From assembly GCA_902494535.1 (NCBI GenBank), contig CABUTO010000028.1, positions 1-31,392 of the forward strand: a stretch of DNA of 31,392 bases. The letters are read 5' to 3'. This document shows, in pieces, positions 13,892 to 21,711 of the stretch (the first letter of the stretch is position 1; every line of letters begins with the position of its first letter). The stretch comes from an uncultured Collinsella sp. (GTDB taxonomy: Bacteria; Actinomycetota; Coriobacteriia; Coriobacteriales; Coriobacteriaceae). The notes under the pieces were generated by a model, which worked only from the letters and a program-made list of their open reading frames with translations, did not search any database and was not told the DNA's origin. The translations under genes were made by a program, and so were the position numbers.

Positions 13892-15784
13892 TTATTTGTC
13901 CTCGTCGTCCACAACCTCGTAGTCGGCGTCGACAACGTCATCGTCGGCAGGCTGAGCGCCAGCGGCACCGTCGGTCTGCTGCTGAGCGTCGGCGTAGACA
14001 ACCTGGGCCAGCTCGTAGGCCACGGACTGCAGGGACTCGCCGGCGGCCTTGATAGCCTCGACGTCAGAGCCCTCGAGCGCCTTCTTGGCGTCGGCGATAG
14101 CGGCCTCGGCCTTGGACTTCACGTCGGCGGAAACCTTGTCGCCCAGCTCGTTGAGGGTCTGCTCGGTGGAGTAGCACAGGCTGTCGGTCTGGTTGCGGAC
14201 CTCGACCTCTTCCTTCTGCTTCTTGTCCTCCTCGGCATGAGCCTCGGCGTCCTTGACCATACGATCGACTTCGTCGTCGGACAGAGCGGTGGAGCCGGAA
14301 ATGGTGATCTGCTGCTCCTTGCCGGTGCCCTTGTCCTTAGCGGAGACCTTGACGATGCCGTTGGCGTCGATGTCGAAAGTGACCTCGATCTGCGGCACGC
14401 CGCGGCGGGCAGCCGGAATGCCGGTCAGCTGGAACTTACCGAGCGACTTGTTGTCGCGGGCAAGCTCGCGCTCGCCCTGGAGCACGTTGATCTCGACGCT
14501 GGTCTGGTTGTCGGCAGCGGTGGAGTAGACCTCGGTCTTGGAGGTCGGGATCGTGGTGTTGCGGTCGATCATCTTGGTCATGATGCCGCCCATGGTCTCG
14601 ACGCCCAGCGACAGCGGGGTAACGTCGAGCAGCAGGATGCCCTCGACGTCGCCGGTGAGCACGCCGCCCTGGACGGCAGCACCGTCGGCAACGACCTCGT
14701 CGGGGTTCACGGACATGTTGGGCTGCTTGCCGGTCATGGTCTTGACGAGCTCCTGGACAGCGGGCATACGGGTGGAGCCGCCGACGAGGATGACCTCGGT
14801 CAGATCGGAGAGCTTAAGCTTGGCGTCGCGCAGGGCGTTGGTGACAGGCTGCTTGCAGCGCTCGAGCAGGTCGCGGGTGATCTTCTCGAACTCGGCGCGG
14901 GTCAGCGTGTAATTGAGGTGCAGCGGGCCGGACTGGTTCATGGTAATGAACGGCAGGTTGATGGTGGTCTGCTGGGCGGCGGAGAGCTCCTTCTTGGCGT
15001 TCTCGGCGGCCTCCTTCAGACGCTGCAGGGCCATGGGATCCTGACGCAGGTCGACACCGTTCTCCTGCTGGAACTTATCGGCCATCCAGTCGATGACGCG
15101 CTGATCCCAGTCGTCGCCGCCCAGGTGGTTATCGCCCGAGGTGGACAGAACCTCAAACACGCCGTCGGCGAGGTCGAGGATGGAGACGTCGAAGGTGCCG
15201 CCGCCCAGGTCGAAGACCAGGATGCGCTGGTCGGTGCCCTGCTTGTCCAGGCCATAGGCCAGAGCAGCAGCGGTCGGCTCGTTGACGATACGCTTGACGT
15301 TGAGGCCAGCGATCTTACCGGCGTCCTTGGTGGCCTGACGCTGGGCGTCGTTGAAGTAGGCCGGGACGGTGATGACGGCGTCGGTGACGGTCTCGCCCAG
15401 ATACTTCTCGGCGTCAGCCTTCATCTTGGCGAGCGTCATGGCGCTCACCTGCTCGGCGGTGTAATCCTTGCCCTCGATATCGACGACGGCACGGCCACCC
15501 TGGCCCTCCTTGACCTCATACGGCACGGTCTTGATCTCGGAGGTGCACTCGGAGTACTTGCGGCCCATGAAGCGCTTGATGGAGAACACGGTGTTCTTGG
15601 GGTTGGTGACAGCCTGGTTCTTAGCGGCCTTACCCACGACGCGGTCGCCGTCGGCACGGAAGCCCACGACGGACGGGGTGGTGCGGTCGCCCTCGGCGTT
15701 CACGATAATGGTCGGAGAACCGCCCTCGAGAACGGCCATAGCGGAGTTAGTAGTACCAAGGTCGATACCAAGAATCTTACTCAT
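13892..15784 (-). CDS. dnaK: DnaK chaperone (Hsp70)
   Basis: A 630-aa Hsp70. The nucleotide-binding domain (about 1-365) begins ILGIDLGTTNSAMAVLEG and carries IVNEPTAAALAYGLD, VFDLGGGTFDVSILD and VGGSTRMPAVQELV. The substrate-binding domain follows with GILLLDVTPLSLGVETMGG and a C-terminal helical lid. The tail ends in acidic residues (DADYEVVDDEDK), typical of bacterial DnaK. The ATG has GAGGG 8 nt upstream. It is the first gene of dnaK-grpE-dnaJ-hspR, with a candidate HspR operator at 15894-15920 and a leader hairpin at 15812-15841. Length and motifs are normal. Confidence 0.99.
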   Translation of the reverse strand: MSKILGIDLGTTNSAMAVLEGGSPTIIVNAEGDRTTPSVVGFRADGDRVVGKAAKNQAVTNPKNTVFSIKRFMGRKYSECTSEIKTVPYEVKEGQGGRAVVDIEGKDYTAEQVSAMTLAKMKADAEKYLGETVTDAVITVPAYFNDAQRQATKDAGKIAGLNVKRIVNEPTAAALAYGLDKQGTDQRILVFDLGGGTFDVSILDLADGVFEVLSTSGDNHLGGDDWDQRVIDWMADKFQQENGVDLRQDPMALQRLKEAAENAKKELSAAQQTTINLPFITMNQSGPLHLNYTLTRAEFEKITRDLLERCKQPVTNALRDAKLKLSDLTEVILVGGSTRMPAVQELVKTMTGKQPNMSVNPDEVVADGAAVQGGVLTGDVEGILLLDVTPLSLGVETMGGIMTKMIDRNTTIPTSKTEVYSTAADNQTSVEINVLQGERELARDNKSLGKFQLTGIPAARRGVPQIEVTFDIDANGIVKVSAKDKGTGKEQQITISGSTALSDDEVDRMVKDAEAHAEEDKKQKEEVEVRNQTDSLCYSTEQTLNELGDKVSADVKSKAEAAIADAKKALEGSDVEAIKAAGESLQSVAYELAQVVYADAQQQTDGAAGAQPADDDVVDADYEVVDDEDK

Positions 15785-15811
15785 TAGAAATTCCCTCTCT
15801 CTTTTGCGTTC

Positions 15812-15841
15812 GCGCCGCCTCGACGATCTGTCGCGCGGCGC
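15812..15841 (-). promoter_or_regulatory. GC-rich hairpin in the dnaK leader
   Basis: GCGCCGC (15812-15818) pairs with GCGGCGC (15835-15841), ending 27 nt before the dnaK ATG. It parallels the hairpins before clpB and dnaJ but has a longer loop. Confidence 0.45.
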
Positions 15842-15881
15842 TTCGGCTTGTCTTTCAGGATGTAGTGTATCCCCTTATGGG

Positions 15882-15920
15882 CCGGAATATACAAAATCTA
15901 AGTCAATTCATATAAGATTT
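15882..15920 (-). promoter_or_regulatory. dnaK promoter with candidate HspR operator
   Basis: The 27 bp at 15894-15920 share AAATCTAAGTC and ATATAAGATTT with the clpB promoter. A TATATT -10-like hexamer follows on the minus strand at 15887-15892. The motif therefore covers the same promoter positions at both genes, as expected for a shared repressor site. Confidence 0.6.
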
Positions 15921-16046
15921 CTTATTGCTGAGAGTTTAGGTTCTTAAATGCGCAGGTAGATGCGCTGAATGAGTTCTCGTCAAATCTATCGAGATCTATG
16001 TAGAGATGGCTGAGGCTTGGGTCTGGAACCCCTCGGGATGGCCCTG

Positions 16047-16217
16047 CGGAAAGCAAATCCCGGTTTGAGCGTGAATTCCGGGCTGCAGTTTCCGCAACCA
16101 AGGCCCTCGGGAAAATAGATCCCAGTCTGAGTGTGGATTCTGGGTCGCAGTTTCCGCCAGAGGGCTCGACCGGAAAGCGCGACCCGTTTTGGACGCCAAT
16201 TCTGGGTTGCGCTTTCC
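16047..16217. repeat. Array of three 48-nt palindromic units (cluster 1)
   Basis: Units at 16047-16094, 16109-16156 and 16170-16217 have starts 62 and 61 nt apart. The pattern is GGAAA-n-CG-ATCCCG, then TTTGAGCG, a variable core, ATTCCGGGTCGC, then GTTTCC. The arms are inverted and the spacers are 13-14 nt. A second three-unit cluster with the same unit and period is at 31054-31225. This array fills much of the 650-nt gap between dnaK and the ferredoxin gene, where no coding frame was supported. Confidence 0.85.
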
Positions 16218-16352
16218 AAAAGCTCGTTCAATAGCTCAATATCTCAAGTCACCTTTAGCTAACATTTGCGCAGCTCAACGGCCCCACCTGCGCGTTTTTT
16301 AGTAAACCTTGGCATACTCGGCGAACGGTATGAAGATGCCGGCCAGAGGGTA

Positions 16353-16380
16353 TTGCAAACGGTCGCTCCCGTGGTATGTT
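16353..16380 (+). promoter_or_regulatory. Likely ferredoxin promoter
   Basis: TTGCAA (16353-16358) and TATGTT (16375-16380) are separated by 16 nt and lie about 60 nt before the ferredoxin ATG. They match sigma-70-type hexamers at four positions each. Confidence 0.45.
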
Positions 16381-16441
16381 TTTGCCCGAATCAAACCGGC
16401 GCGCATCGTCTGTAGCGTCGGTCAACAGAGAGGAAACTACC

Positions 16442-16627
16442 ATGGCTCATCCCGTAATTGATGCCGACGAGTGCATCGCTTGTGGCGTTTGCGTCGACTC
16501 CTGCCCCGCTGGCGTTCTGGAGCTCCAGGACGTCGCTACCGTCGCTGACGAGGACTCCTGCGTCGCCTGTGGCGCTTGCCAGGACGCTTGCCCCGCCGGC
16601 GCGATCACCGAGATCGTCGAGGAGTAA
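16442..16627 (+). CDS. 2x[4Fe-4S] bacterial ferredoxin
   Basis: A 61-aa electron carrier of the clostridial type. It has two CxxCxxCxxxCP motifs: C11, C14, C17, C21 (CIACGVCVDSCP) and C40, C43, C46, C50 (CVACGACQDACP). Each cluster takes three cysteines from one motif and the fourth from the other. Length is normal for a low-potential ferredoxin of anaerobic metabolism. The ATG at 16442 has AGAGGA upstream. It is monocistronic, with a strong terminator 40 nt downstream. Its redox partner is not evident from the neighbours. Confidence 0.96.
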   Translation: MAHPVIDADECIACGVCVDSCPAGVLELQDVATVADEDSCVACGACQDACPAGAITEIVEE

Positions 16628-16668
16628 CAACTCCCCCACTTGCACACTCAAAAGTACACCGTGCACAA

Positions 16669-16706
16669 AAAAGGAGGCTTCCGCATCGCCGCGGAGGCCT
16701 CCTTTT
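16669..16706. terminator. Bidirectional terminator after ferredoxin
   Basis: AAAAGGAGGCTTCCGC and GCGGAGGCCTCCTTTT form a long stem with one bulge and a short loop. It has an A-run before and a T-run after, so it can work for the ferredoxin gene and for minus-strand transcripts. Confidence 0.85.
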
Positions 16707-16745
16707 GCATATGTGGGCAGCTAATTTGGAGCGGGACCCTTGGCA

Positions 16746-16810
16746 GTTGCGGTGGAATAGTTCCTGTTTTATGTCTTGGATGCCGATTTTAGGAACTATT
16801 TCACCGCAAC
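16746..16810. repeat. Intergenic inverted repeat, GTTGCGGTG family (copy 2)
   Basis: GTTGCGGTGGAATAGTTCCT on the left pairs with AGGAACTATTTCACCGCAAC on the right with one G-T-type mismatch, around a 25-nt loop. The outer part matches copy 1 (3421-3484) while the inner stem differs. It sits 18 nt beyond the niaR stop. Confidence 0.8.
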
Positions 16811-16828
16811 TTATAGATGCGGCGTCGA

Positions 16829-17374
16829 CTAGGACAAATCGTCTTCGTAGGGCATCAGGTCTGCTAGGTAGCCTTTTTCCTTGAGCATCGCCTCGATCTC
16901 GTCGAGGGTCTGTTCGTCCTCCGCCGCAATGCGATGGAAGTGGTAGCCGCTGGTCACCGTCAGCAGCGGAAAGCTCTTGCCGCTCTCGATATCGCGCAGA
17001 TAGCGCTCGACATCGCGACGATTGCGGATGTCCAGGTCGGCCGTAATCTTACCGTACACGCGGTGATTGACAATCACATTGAGCACGGCGCCGCCGGCGT
17101 CGACAATACTCGTGAGCTCATCGCCTGCCTGCTCCACGCTGTGGCGAACCTTGACCAAGCGCGTAGGCACGGCGGGGCTGCTGGGGGCCTCCTGCAGCAC
17201 GTAGCCGCGGTTGGTCGCCACGATATCGTGCCCATCGGCGCGCAGCAGGGCGATGTCCTGCACCACGATCTGGCGGCTCACACCCACCTCGCGGGCAAGC
17301 GCGCTGCCCGATACGGGCCCCTTGGCCCCCTCGAGCACGGCCATGATGGCACGGCGACGCTCGCGGGCGTTCAT
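16829..17374 (-). CDS. niaR: NiaR-type NAD biosynthesis repressor (HTH_11 plus 3H domain)
   Basis: A 181-aa regulator. The N-terminal HTH_11 domain (about 5-60) includes SGSALAREVGVSRQIVVQDI. The 3H domain (about 72-172) has the family metal-site pattern at H78, E86, H145 and H147 (GYHFHR), plus H104. In Firmicutes and Thermotoga, NiaR (YrxA) binds DNA with nicotinate as co-repressor and controls nad and niacin-transport genes. Here it is the last gene of nadA-nadB-nadC-niaR; its ATG overlaps the nadC stop by one base. The palindrome at 20737-20780 is its likely operator, implying autoregulation. Confidence 0.9.
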   Translation of the reverse strand: MNARERRRAIMAVLEGAKGPVSGSALAREVGVSRQIVVQDIALLRADGHDIVATNRGYVLQEAPSSPAVPTRLVKVRHSVEQAGDELTSIVDAGGAVLNVIVNHRVYGKITADLDIRNRRDVERYLRDIESGKSFPLLTVTSGYHFHRIAAEDEQTLDEIEAMLKEKGYLADLMPYEDDLS

Positions 17375-18234
17375 TATTTACCGTCCAGCAGACGCAGGTG
17401 CTTAAGCGAGAGGTCGAGGATCGGCGCGGAGTGCGTCAGGGCGCCCGAGCTAATAAAGTCAACGCCCAGGTCGGCAAGCGCGCGGATATTGCTGGCATCC
17501 ACGTTGCCCGAGCACTCGGTCTTGGCGCGGCCGGCGATAAGTTCAATAGCGGCGGCCATGTCGTCATGGGTCATGTTGTCGAACATGATGATGTCGGCGC
17601 CGGCCTCCACGGCCTCGCGCACCATGTCCAGGTTCTCGCACTCGATCTCGACCGTCGTGGTAAACGATGCATGGGCGCGCGCCATCTCGATCGCGCGCGT
17701 CACGCCACCGGCGGCATCGATGTGGTTGTCCTTGAGCATGACGGCCGTCGACAGGTTGTAACGGTGGTTGCTGCCGCCGCCAATCTCAACCGCCGCCTTC
17801 TCAAACACGCGCATGCCCGGTGTGGTCTTGCGCGTGTCGACGAGCACGGTCTTGGTTCCCTCGAGCGCCGCGGCCATGCTGTGCGTATAGGTAGCGATGC
17901 CGCTCATGCGCTGCAGGTAGTTGAGCGCCACGCGCTCGCCCGAAAGCAGCACACGCGCATCGCCGCGCACCTGACCCACGTGGTCGCCGGCATGCACCTC
18001 GTCACCGTCGGCAACATCAAACAGCACCGAGCTCTGCGAATCCAGCAGCTCAAAGGTGCGAGCGAACACATCCAGGCCGGCAATGATGCCATCGGCTTTG
18101 GCGATAAGCTCCACCGTGGCGGGACGCGCCGTGGGGCACACGCTCGCCGTGCTCACGTCCTCAAACGTAATGTCCTCGCGCAGAGCCTGCAGAATCAGAT
18201 CATCGACGACGAGCTTCATGGTAATGGGATTCAT
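17374..18234 (-). CDS. nadC: Nicotinate-nucleotide pyrophosphorylase (carboxylating), quinolinate phosphoribosyltransferase
   Basis: A 286-aa enzyme that converts quinolinate and PRPP to nicotinate mononucleotide, CO2 and pyrophosphate. Family motifs are visible: RVALNYLQRMSGIAT, DTRKTTPGMR, EKAAVEIGGGSNHRYNL, MLKDNHI, and VEIECENLD with the barrel-end segments IIMFDNM and DFISSGALTHS. Length is standard. GGAGGAG, made partly from the end of nadB, precedes the ATG, which starts 3 nt after the nadB stop; the two are therefore closely coupled. It acts in the cytoplasm as a dimer or hexamer. Confidence 0.98.
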   Translation of the reverse strand: MNPITMKLVVDDLILQALREDITFEDVSTASVCPTARPATVELIAKADGIIAGLDVFARTFELLDSQSSVLFDVADGDEVHAGDHVGQVRGDARVLLSGERVALNYLQRMSGIATYTHSMAAALEGTKTVLVDTRKTTPGMRVFEKAAVEIGGGSNHRYNLSTAVMLKDNHIDAAGGVTRAIEMARAHASFTTTVEIECENLDMVREAVEAGADIIMFDNMTHDDMAAAIELIAGRAKTECSGNVDASNIRALADLGVDFISSGALTHSAPILDLSLKHLRLLDGK

Positions 18235-18237
18235 GGT

Positions 18238-19614
18238 CTACTCCTCCACGGCCTGCGTGCCGGCGGCACGGGCCAAATCATCGATTGCCAGGGTGTCGGC
18301 GCCCAGGGCGCGATGACGGCCATCGAGCGCGGGATCGCCTGCCTGCTCCACGGCCAGTGACTCGCCGGTACGCATATACCACGCGGCGCGACGACCCCAG
18401 ACCAGCGCCTCGAGCAGGCTGTTTGATGCAAGGCGGTTCTTGCCGTGAACGCCGTTGCAGGCCGTCTCGCCGGCGGCGTAGAGCTCGGGCATCGAGGTGC
18501 GACCGTCCTTGTCGACCCACACGCCGCCCATAAAGTAGTGCTGCGTGGGCGTAACGGGGATGGGCTCGTCCAAGATGTCGCGGCCGTCCTCCAGGCAGCG
18601 CGCGCGGATATTGGCAAAGTGCCCGGTCACCACGTCGCGCTCGACGGGGGCAAAGCTCAGCCACTCGTGCTCGGTGTCATCCTGCTTCATCTGCTCGCGG
18701 ATGGCGGCGGCGACCACATCGCGCGGCTGCAACTCGTCGGTAAAACGCTCGCCGGCGGCGTTGAGCAAAATCGCGCCCTCGCCGCGGCAGCTCTCGCTGA
18801 TCAGGAACGTGCGACCCGGCTGCGGCGAGAACAGACCCGTGGGATGGATCTGCACGTAGTCCAGGTGCTCCATCTTAATGCCATGCTCCTGAGCGATGTA
18901 GCAGGCGTCACCCGTGAGCTGCGGGTAGTTGGTCGAGTGGTCGTACACGCCGCCAATGCCACCCGTCGCCCACAGCGTGTGGCGGGCATGGATCTTAAAC
19001 GGATCGCCGGCATGCACGCCCTCGGCGGCATTTGTCAGCTCGTCGGCGGGACGAACCGAGTTGTCCTCGTCCACGGAAACGGCGACGACACCGGCACACA
19101 CCGTGGCGCCGTCACGCTCGCCCGTCAGGATATCGGTCATGGCTACGTGCTCCAAAATCTGCACGTTATCCAGCTTGCGAACGGCCTGGAGCAGCTTGGT
19201 CGTAATCTCCTTGCCGGTAATGTCGGCATGGAAGGCAATGCGCGGACGGCTGTGCGCGCCCTCGCGGGTAAAATTGAGGCTGCCGTCGGCCTTGCGCTCA
19301 AAATCCACGCCCATCGCCAGCAGGTCGTTGATGACCGAGCGGCTCGAGCGAATCATGATGTCGACGCTCTCGCGGCGGTTCTCGTAGTGGCCGGCGTGCA
19401 TGGTGTCCTCAAAGAAGGCATCGTAGTCCGAGCCTTCGGGCAGCACGCAGATGCCGCCCTGCGCGAGCATCGAATCGCACTCATCGACCGCGCCCTTGGA
19501 GAGCATGATCACGCGCGTGCTCGTCGGCAGATTGAGGGCCGCGTACAGACCCGCCACGCCGCAGCCGGCAATGACGACGTCGCACTCCATATCGGGGTAT
19601 TGCTTGGTTTCCAC
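18238..19614 (-). CDS. nadB: L-aspartate oxidase
   Basis: A 458-aa FAD enzyme that oxidises L-aspartate to iminoaspartate, the substrate of NadA. The FAD-binding motif GCGVAG is at 17-22. Other family segments are SMLAQGGICVL, the Arg-containing EGAHSRPRIAFHAD, the FAD-loop HPTGLF, and MGGVWVD...GRTSMPELYAAGE. The start is GTG at 19614 with GGGAGAGG 6 nt upstream; the frame continues 17 codons further but without a site. It is shorter than the E. coli enzyme (about 540 aa) because the C-terminal helical region is reduced, which is common in anaerobes. In anaerobes fumarate can serve as electron acceptor. Confidence 0.95.
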   Translation of the reverse strand: METKQYPDMECDVVIAGCGVAGLYAALNLPTSTRVIMLSKGAVDECDSMLAQGGICVLPEGSDYDAFFEDTMHAGHYENRRESVDIMIRSSRSVINDLLAMGVDFERKADGSLNFTREGAHSRPRIAFHADITGKEITTKLLQAVRKLDNVQILEHVAMTDILTGERDGATVCAGVVAVSVDEDNSVRPADELTNAAEGVHAGDPFKIHARHTLWATGGIGGVYDHSTNYPQLTGDACYIAQEHGIKMEHLDYVQIHPTGLFSPQPGRTFLISESCRGEGAILLNAAGERFTDELQPRDVVAAAIREQMKQDDTEHEWLSFAPVERDVVTGHFANIRARCLEDGRDILDEPIPVTPTQHYFMGGVWVDKDGRTSMPELYAAGETACNGVHGKNRLASNSLLEALVWGRRAAWYMRTGESLAVEQAGDPALDGRHRALGADTLAIDDLARAAGTQAVEE

Positions 19615-19642
19615 AGGAATCCTCTCCCTTGAATGTGACATA

Positions 19643-19655
19643 AGGGACCGTCCCT
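19643..19655. repeat. Short perfect hairpin between nadA and nadB
   Basis: AGGGAC-c-GTCCCT lies in the 55-nt nadA-nadB gap. It may modulate the nadB message. The AGGGAC core recurs in other palindromes of this window (IS end 34-72, 25093-25163). Confidence 0.5.
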
Positions 19656-19669
19656 CATGCAACATTGTT

Positions 19670-20695
19670 CTAGCGTGCTGCGTACTCGAGCATACGGTCG
19701 AGCGTGAGCTTGGCCTGGTCTGCTGCCTCGTCCGAGACGCCGATCTGCACCTCGCCCTCGCCCGTCTCCAGGCAGCGCACGAGCTTTTCGAGCGTGATGA
19801 GGTCCATGTTGACGCAGGTGGGCTGCACCGCGGGGAAATAGAACTTCTTGCCGGTGCCCTGGCAGCGGCGCTCGAGCTCGTAGAGCACGCCGCGGACCGT
19901 CACGATAATGAACTCGCTCGCGTCGGACTCCTCGGCATACTTGATGATGCCGGCGGTGGAGCCGATGTAGTCGGCCTCGGCCAGAACGTCGGCCTTGCAC
20001 TCAGGATGCGCCAGCACGAGCGCGTCGGGGTGGGCCTCCGTCGCGTCGACGATCTGCTCGACGGTGATGATGTGATGGCGTGGGCAGTAGCCGTTGTTGA
20101 GGATGACGTGCTTTTGCGGCACCTGCTCGGCTACGAAGCGTCCCAGGTTTTGGTCGGGAATGAACAGGATATGCTGCTGCGGCAGCTCGGACACGATCTT
20201 AACGGCGTTGGAACTGGTGACGCACACGTCGCTCCAGCTCTTGATCTCGACCGTGGAGTTGACGTAGCACACCACGGCCAGGTCGTCGCCGTACTCGGCG
20301 CGCGCCGCGTCAACCGTCTCGCGCTTGACCATGTGCGCCATGGGGCAGTCCGCGCCCGGCTCGGGCAGCAGCACGGTCTTAGTGGGATTGAGCAGTTTGG
20401 CGCTCTCGCCCATAAACTCCACGCCGCACAGCACGATGGTCTGCTGCGGCAGGCTTTTAGCGAGCTTAGCCAGGTAGAAGCTGTCGCCGACGTAATCAGC
20501 CACGGCCTGCACCTCGGGCGCCACGTAATAGTGCGCCAGAATCACCGCGTCGCGTTGGATTTTTAGCTGCTGAATGGCCTCGACGAGCTCTGCGGGCACC
20601 AGCGCCGCGCGCTCCGTTGCCGTCGTTGCCGATGCCAGGCCGGCCGCAATATCGCGTGCAAGCTCCGATGCATCCATGTTCGCGCTCTGTGCCAT
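19670..20695 (-). CDS. nadA: Quinolinate synthase
   Basis: A 341-aa [4Fe-4S] enzyme that condenses iminoaspartate and dihydroxyacetone phosphate to quinolinate. The three expected cluster cysteines fit C90 (LCGVEFMGE), C233 (AHPEC) and C294 (PTCVNM). AHYYVAPEVQAVADYVGDS (about 54-72) and the CYVNST and GSTAGI segments are also typical. ATG at 20695 is preceded by GAGGGG; a TTG one codon earlier is less likely. First gene of nadA-nadB-nadC-niaR, under the promoter/operator at 20731-20780. Confidence 0.98.
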   Translation of the reverse strand: MAQSANMDASELARDIAAGLASATTATERAALVPAELVEAIQQLKIQRDAVILAHYYVAPEVQAVADYVGDSFYLAKLAKSLPQQTIVLCGVEFMGESAKLLNPTKTVLLPEPGADCPMAHMVKRETVDAARAEYGDDLAVVCYVNSTVEIKSWSDVCVTSSNAVKIVSELPQQHILFIPDQNLGRFVAEQVPQKHVILNNGYCPRHHIITVEQIVDATEAHPDALVLAHPECKADVLAEADYIGSTAGIIKYAEESDASEFIIVTVRGVLYELERRCQGTGKKFYFPAVQPTCVNMDLITLEKLVRCLETGEGEVQIGVSDEAADQAKLTLDRMLEYAAR

Positions 20696-20730
20696 CAAGG
20701 CCCCTCTCTTTTGGCGAATCTTGGGGCTTT

Positions 20731-20780
20731 AGTATGACACCTAGGTTTACAGCTGACAAGACAGCTGTAAACCTAGGTGT
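20731..20780 (-). promoter_or_regulatory. nadA promoter with candidate NiaR operator
   Basis: Two perfect 19-nt arms (20737-20755 and 20762-20780) flank six bases; the core reads ACAGCTG-tcttgt-CAGCTGT. This resembles the ACAGGTGTC/GACACCTGT-type NiaR sites known from Firmicutes. On the minus strand TTGTCA (20759-20754) in the centre and CATACT (20736-20731), 17 nt apart, make a plausible promoter, so a bound repressor would block it. Confidence 0.7.
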
Positions 20781-20988
20781 AAAGCTGAAATAAAGATTCA
20801 ATCATGTGTCAGGTCCATTTTCGAACTGGCAAGCTGAGGATAGCCGAGCTCTCGATAGCGCAGGAGGCATCTTTCGCCACCGCAATACCGCTCGGCGCGA
20901 GTTGCGCGACGTGGGGCGCAAATGGGACACGCCTCCGCGAGCGGTCCGCACCCAATGTGGCAAAATCGAACTACTAAGGGGGCTCAGA

Positions 20989-21711
20989 ATGCTCAAGATT
21001 ATTGCCTGCGACGACGACGTCGCTTTTCTAGATAGACTGCACCGGATGATCGACCGTTGGTCGAGCGAGACGGGCACGGCGGTCGATGTTGCGCTCGTCA
21101 CGCGCGGCGAGGACCTGCTGGCGCGCCATGCCGCGTCGCGCGCCGACATCATCCTGCTCGACATGATCATGCCGCTCGTCAACGGCATGGACACCGCGCG
21201 CGAACTGCGCCAGGCCGATACCGCCGTGCGCCTGGTGTTCCTCACCTCATCGCCCGAGTTTGCACTGGAGTCCTACGAGGTCCGCGCCTTCGATTATCTG
21301 CTCAAGCCCGTGGCCTACGAGCGCCTGGCGCAGTTGCTCGACGAGCTTTCGAGCATGCGCCCGGCGGCAACCGACGAGCTCGTGATCAAAACTTCCTTTG
21401 GCTACCACGCCCTGCGCCTGTCCGACATCGAATATGCCGAGGCGCGCAACAAGCACGTGGTCTTCCACCTGCGCGACGGTCGCGATATCGAGGCACTCGA
21501 GTCGTTCCGCAGCGTCGAGGACCGCTTGGAGCAAAACGCGGTCTTCTTTAAATGCCACCGCAGCTACCAGGTCAACCTGCGCAATATCGATCACTTTGAC
21601 CGCACGGACATCGTCATGCGCTCGGGCGCGTGCATCCCGCTTTCGCGCAGCTGCAAGCAGGGATTCCAAGACGCCTACTTTGCGGTGCGCTTTGAGGGTG
21701 GGAGACACTGA
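20989..21711 (+). CDS. LytTR-family response regulator
   Basis: A 240-aa two-component regulator of the AgrA/ComE/VirR type. The receiver domain (about 1-118) has the acidic pocket D8-D10, phospho-acceptor D58 (LLDMIMP), T86 and K106 (LLKPV). The LytTR DNA-binding domain (about 130-235) contains the usual YAEARNKHVVFHL and FFKCHRSYQVNLRNI segments. LytTR proteins bind direct repeats at promoters of virulence, bacteriocin or cell-wall genes. The start at 20989 is supported by AAGGGGG 6-7 nt upstream. It overlaps the kinase gene by one base. Targets are unknown, and no peptide-pheromone gene was found next to it. Confidence 0.95.
   Translation: MLKIIACDDDVAFLDRLHRMIDRWSSETGTAVDVALVTRGEDLLARHAASRADIILLDMIMPLVNGMDTARELRQADTAVRLVFLTSSPEFALESYEVRAFDYLLKPVAYERLAQLLDELSSMRPAATDELVIKTSFGYHALRLSDIEYAEARNKHVVFHLRDGRDIEALESFRSVEDRLEQNAVFFKCHRSYQVNLRNIDHFDRTDIVMRSGACIPLSRSCKQGFQDAYFAVRFEGGRH

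Noticed and set aside
14237..15787. Long plus-strand open frame (516 codons) opposite dnaK
   Set aside because: Same cause; DnaK on the other strand matches its family from end to end.
16669..16706. Small RNA gene after ferredoxin
   Set aside because: The hairpin with A and T runs is fully explained as a bidirectional terminator.
20699..20780. Riboswitch in the nadA leader
   Set aside because: The palindrome is perfect, promoter-overlapping and matched by a NiaR gene in the operon, so an operator is the simpler reading; no known riboswitch core was recognised.
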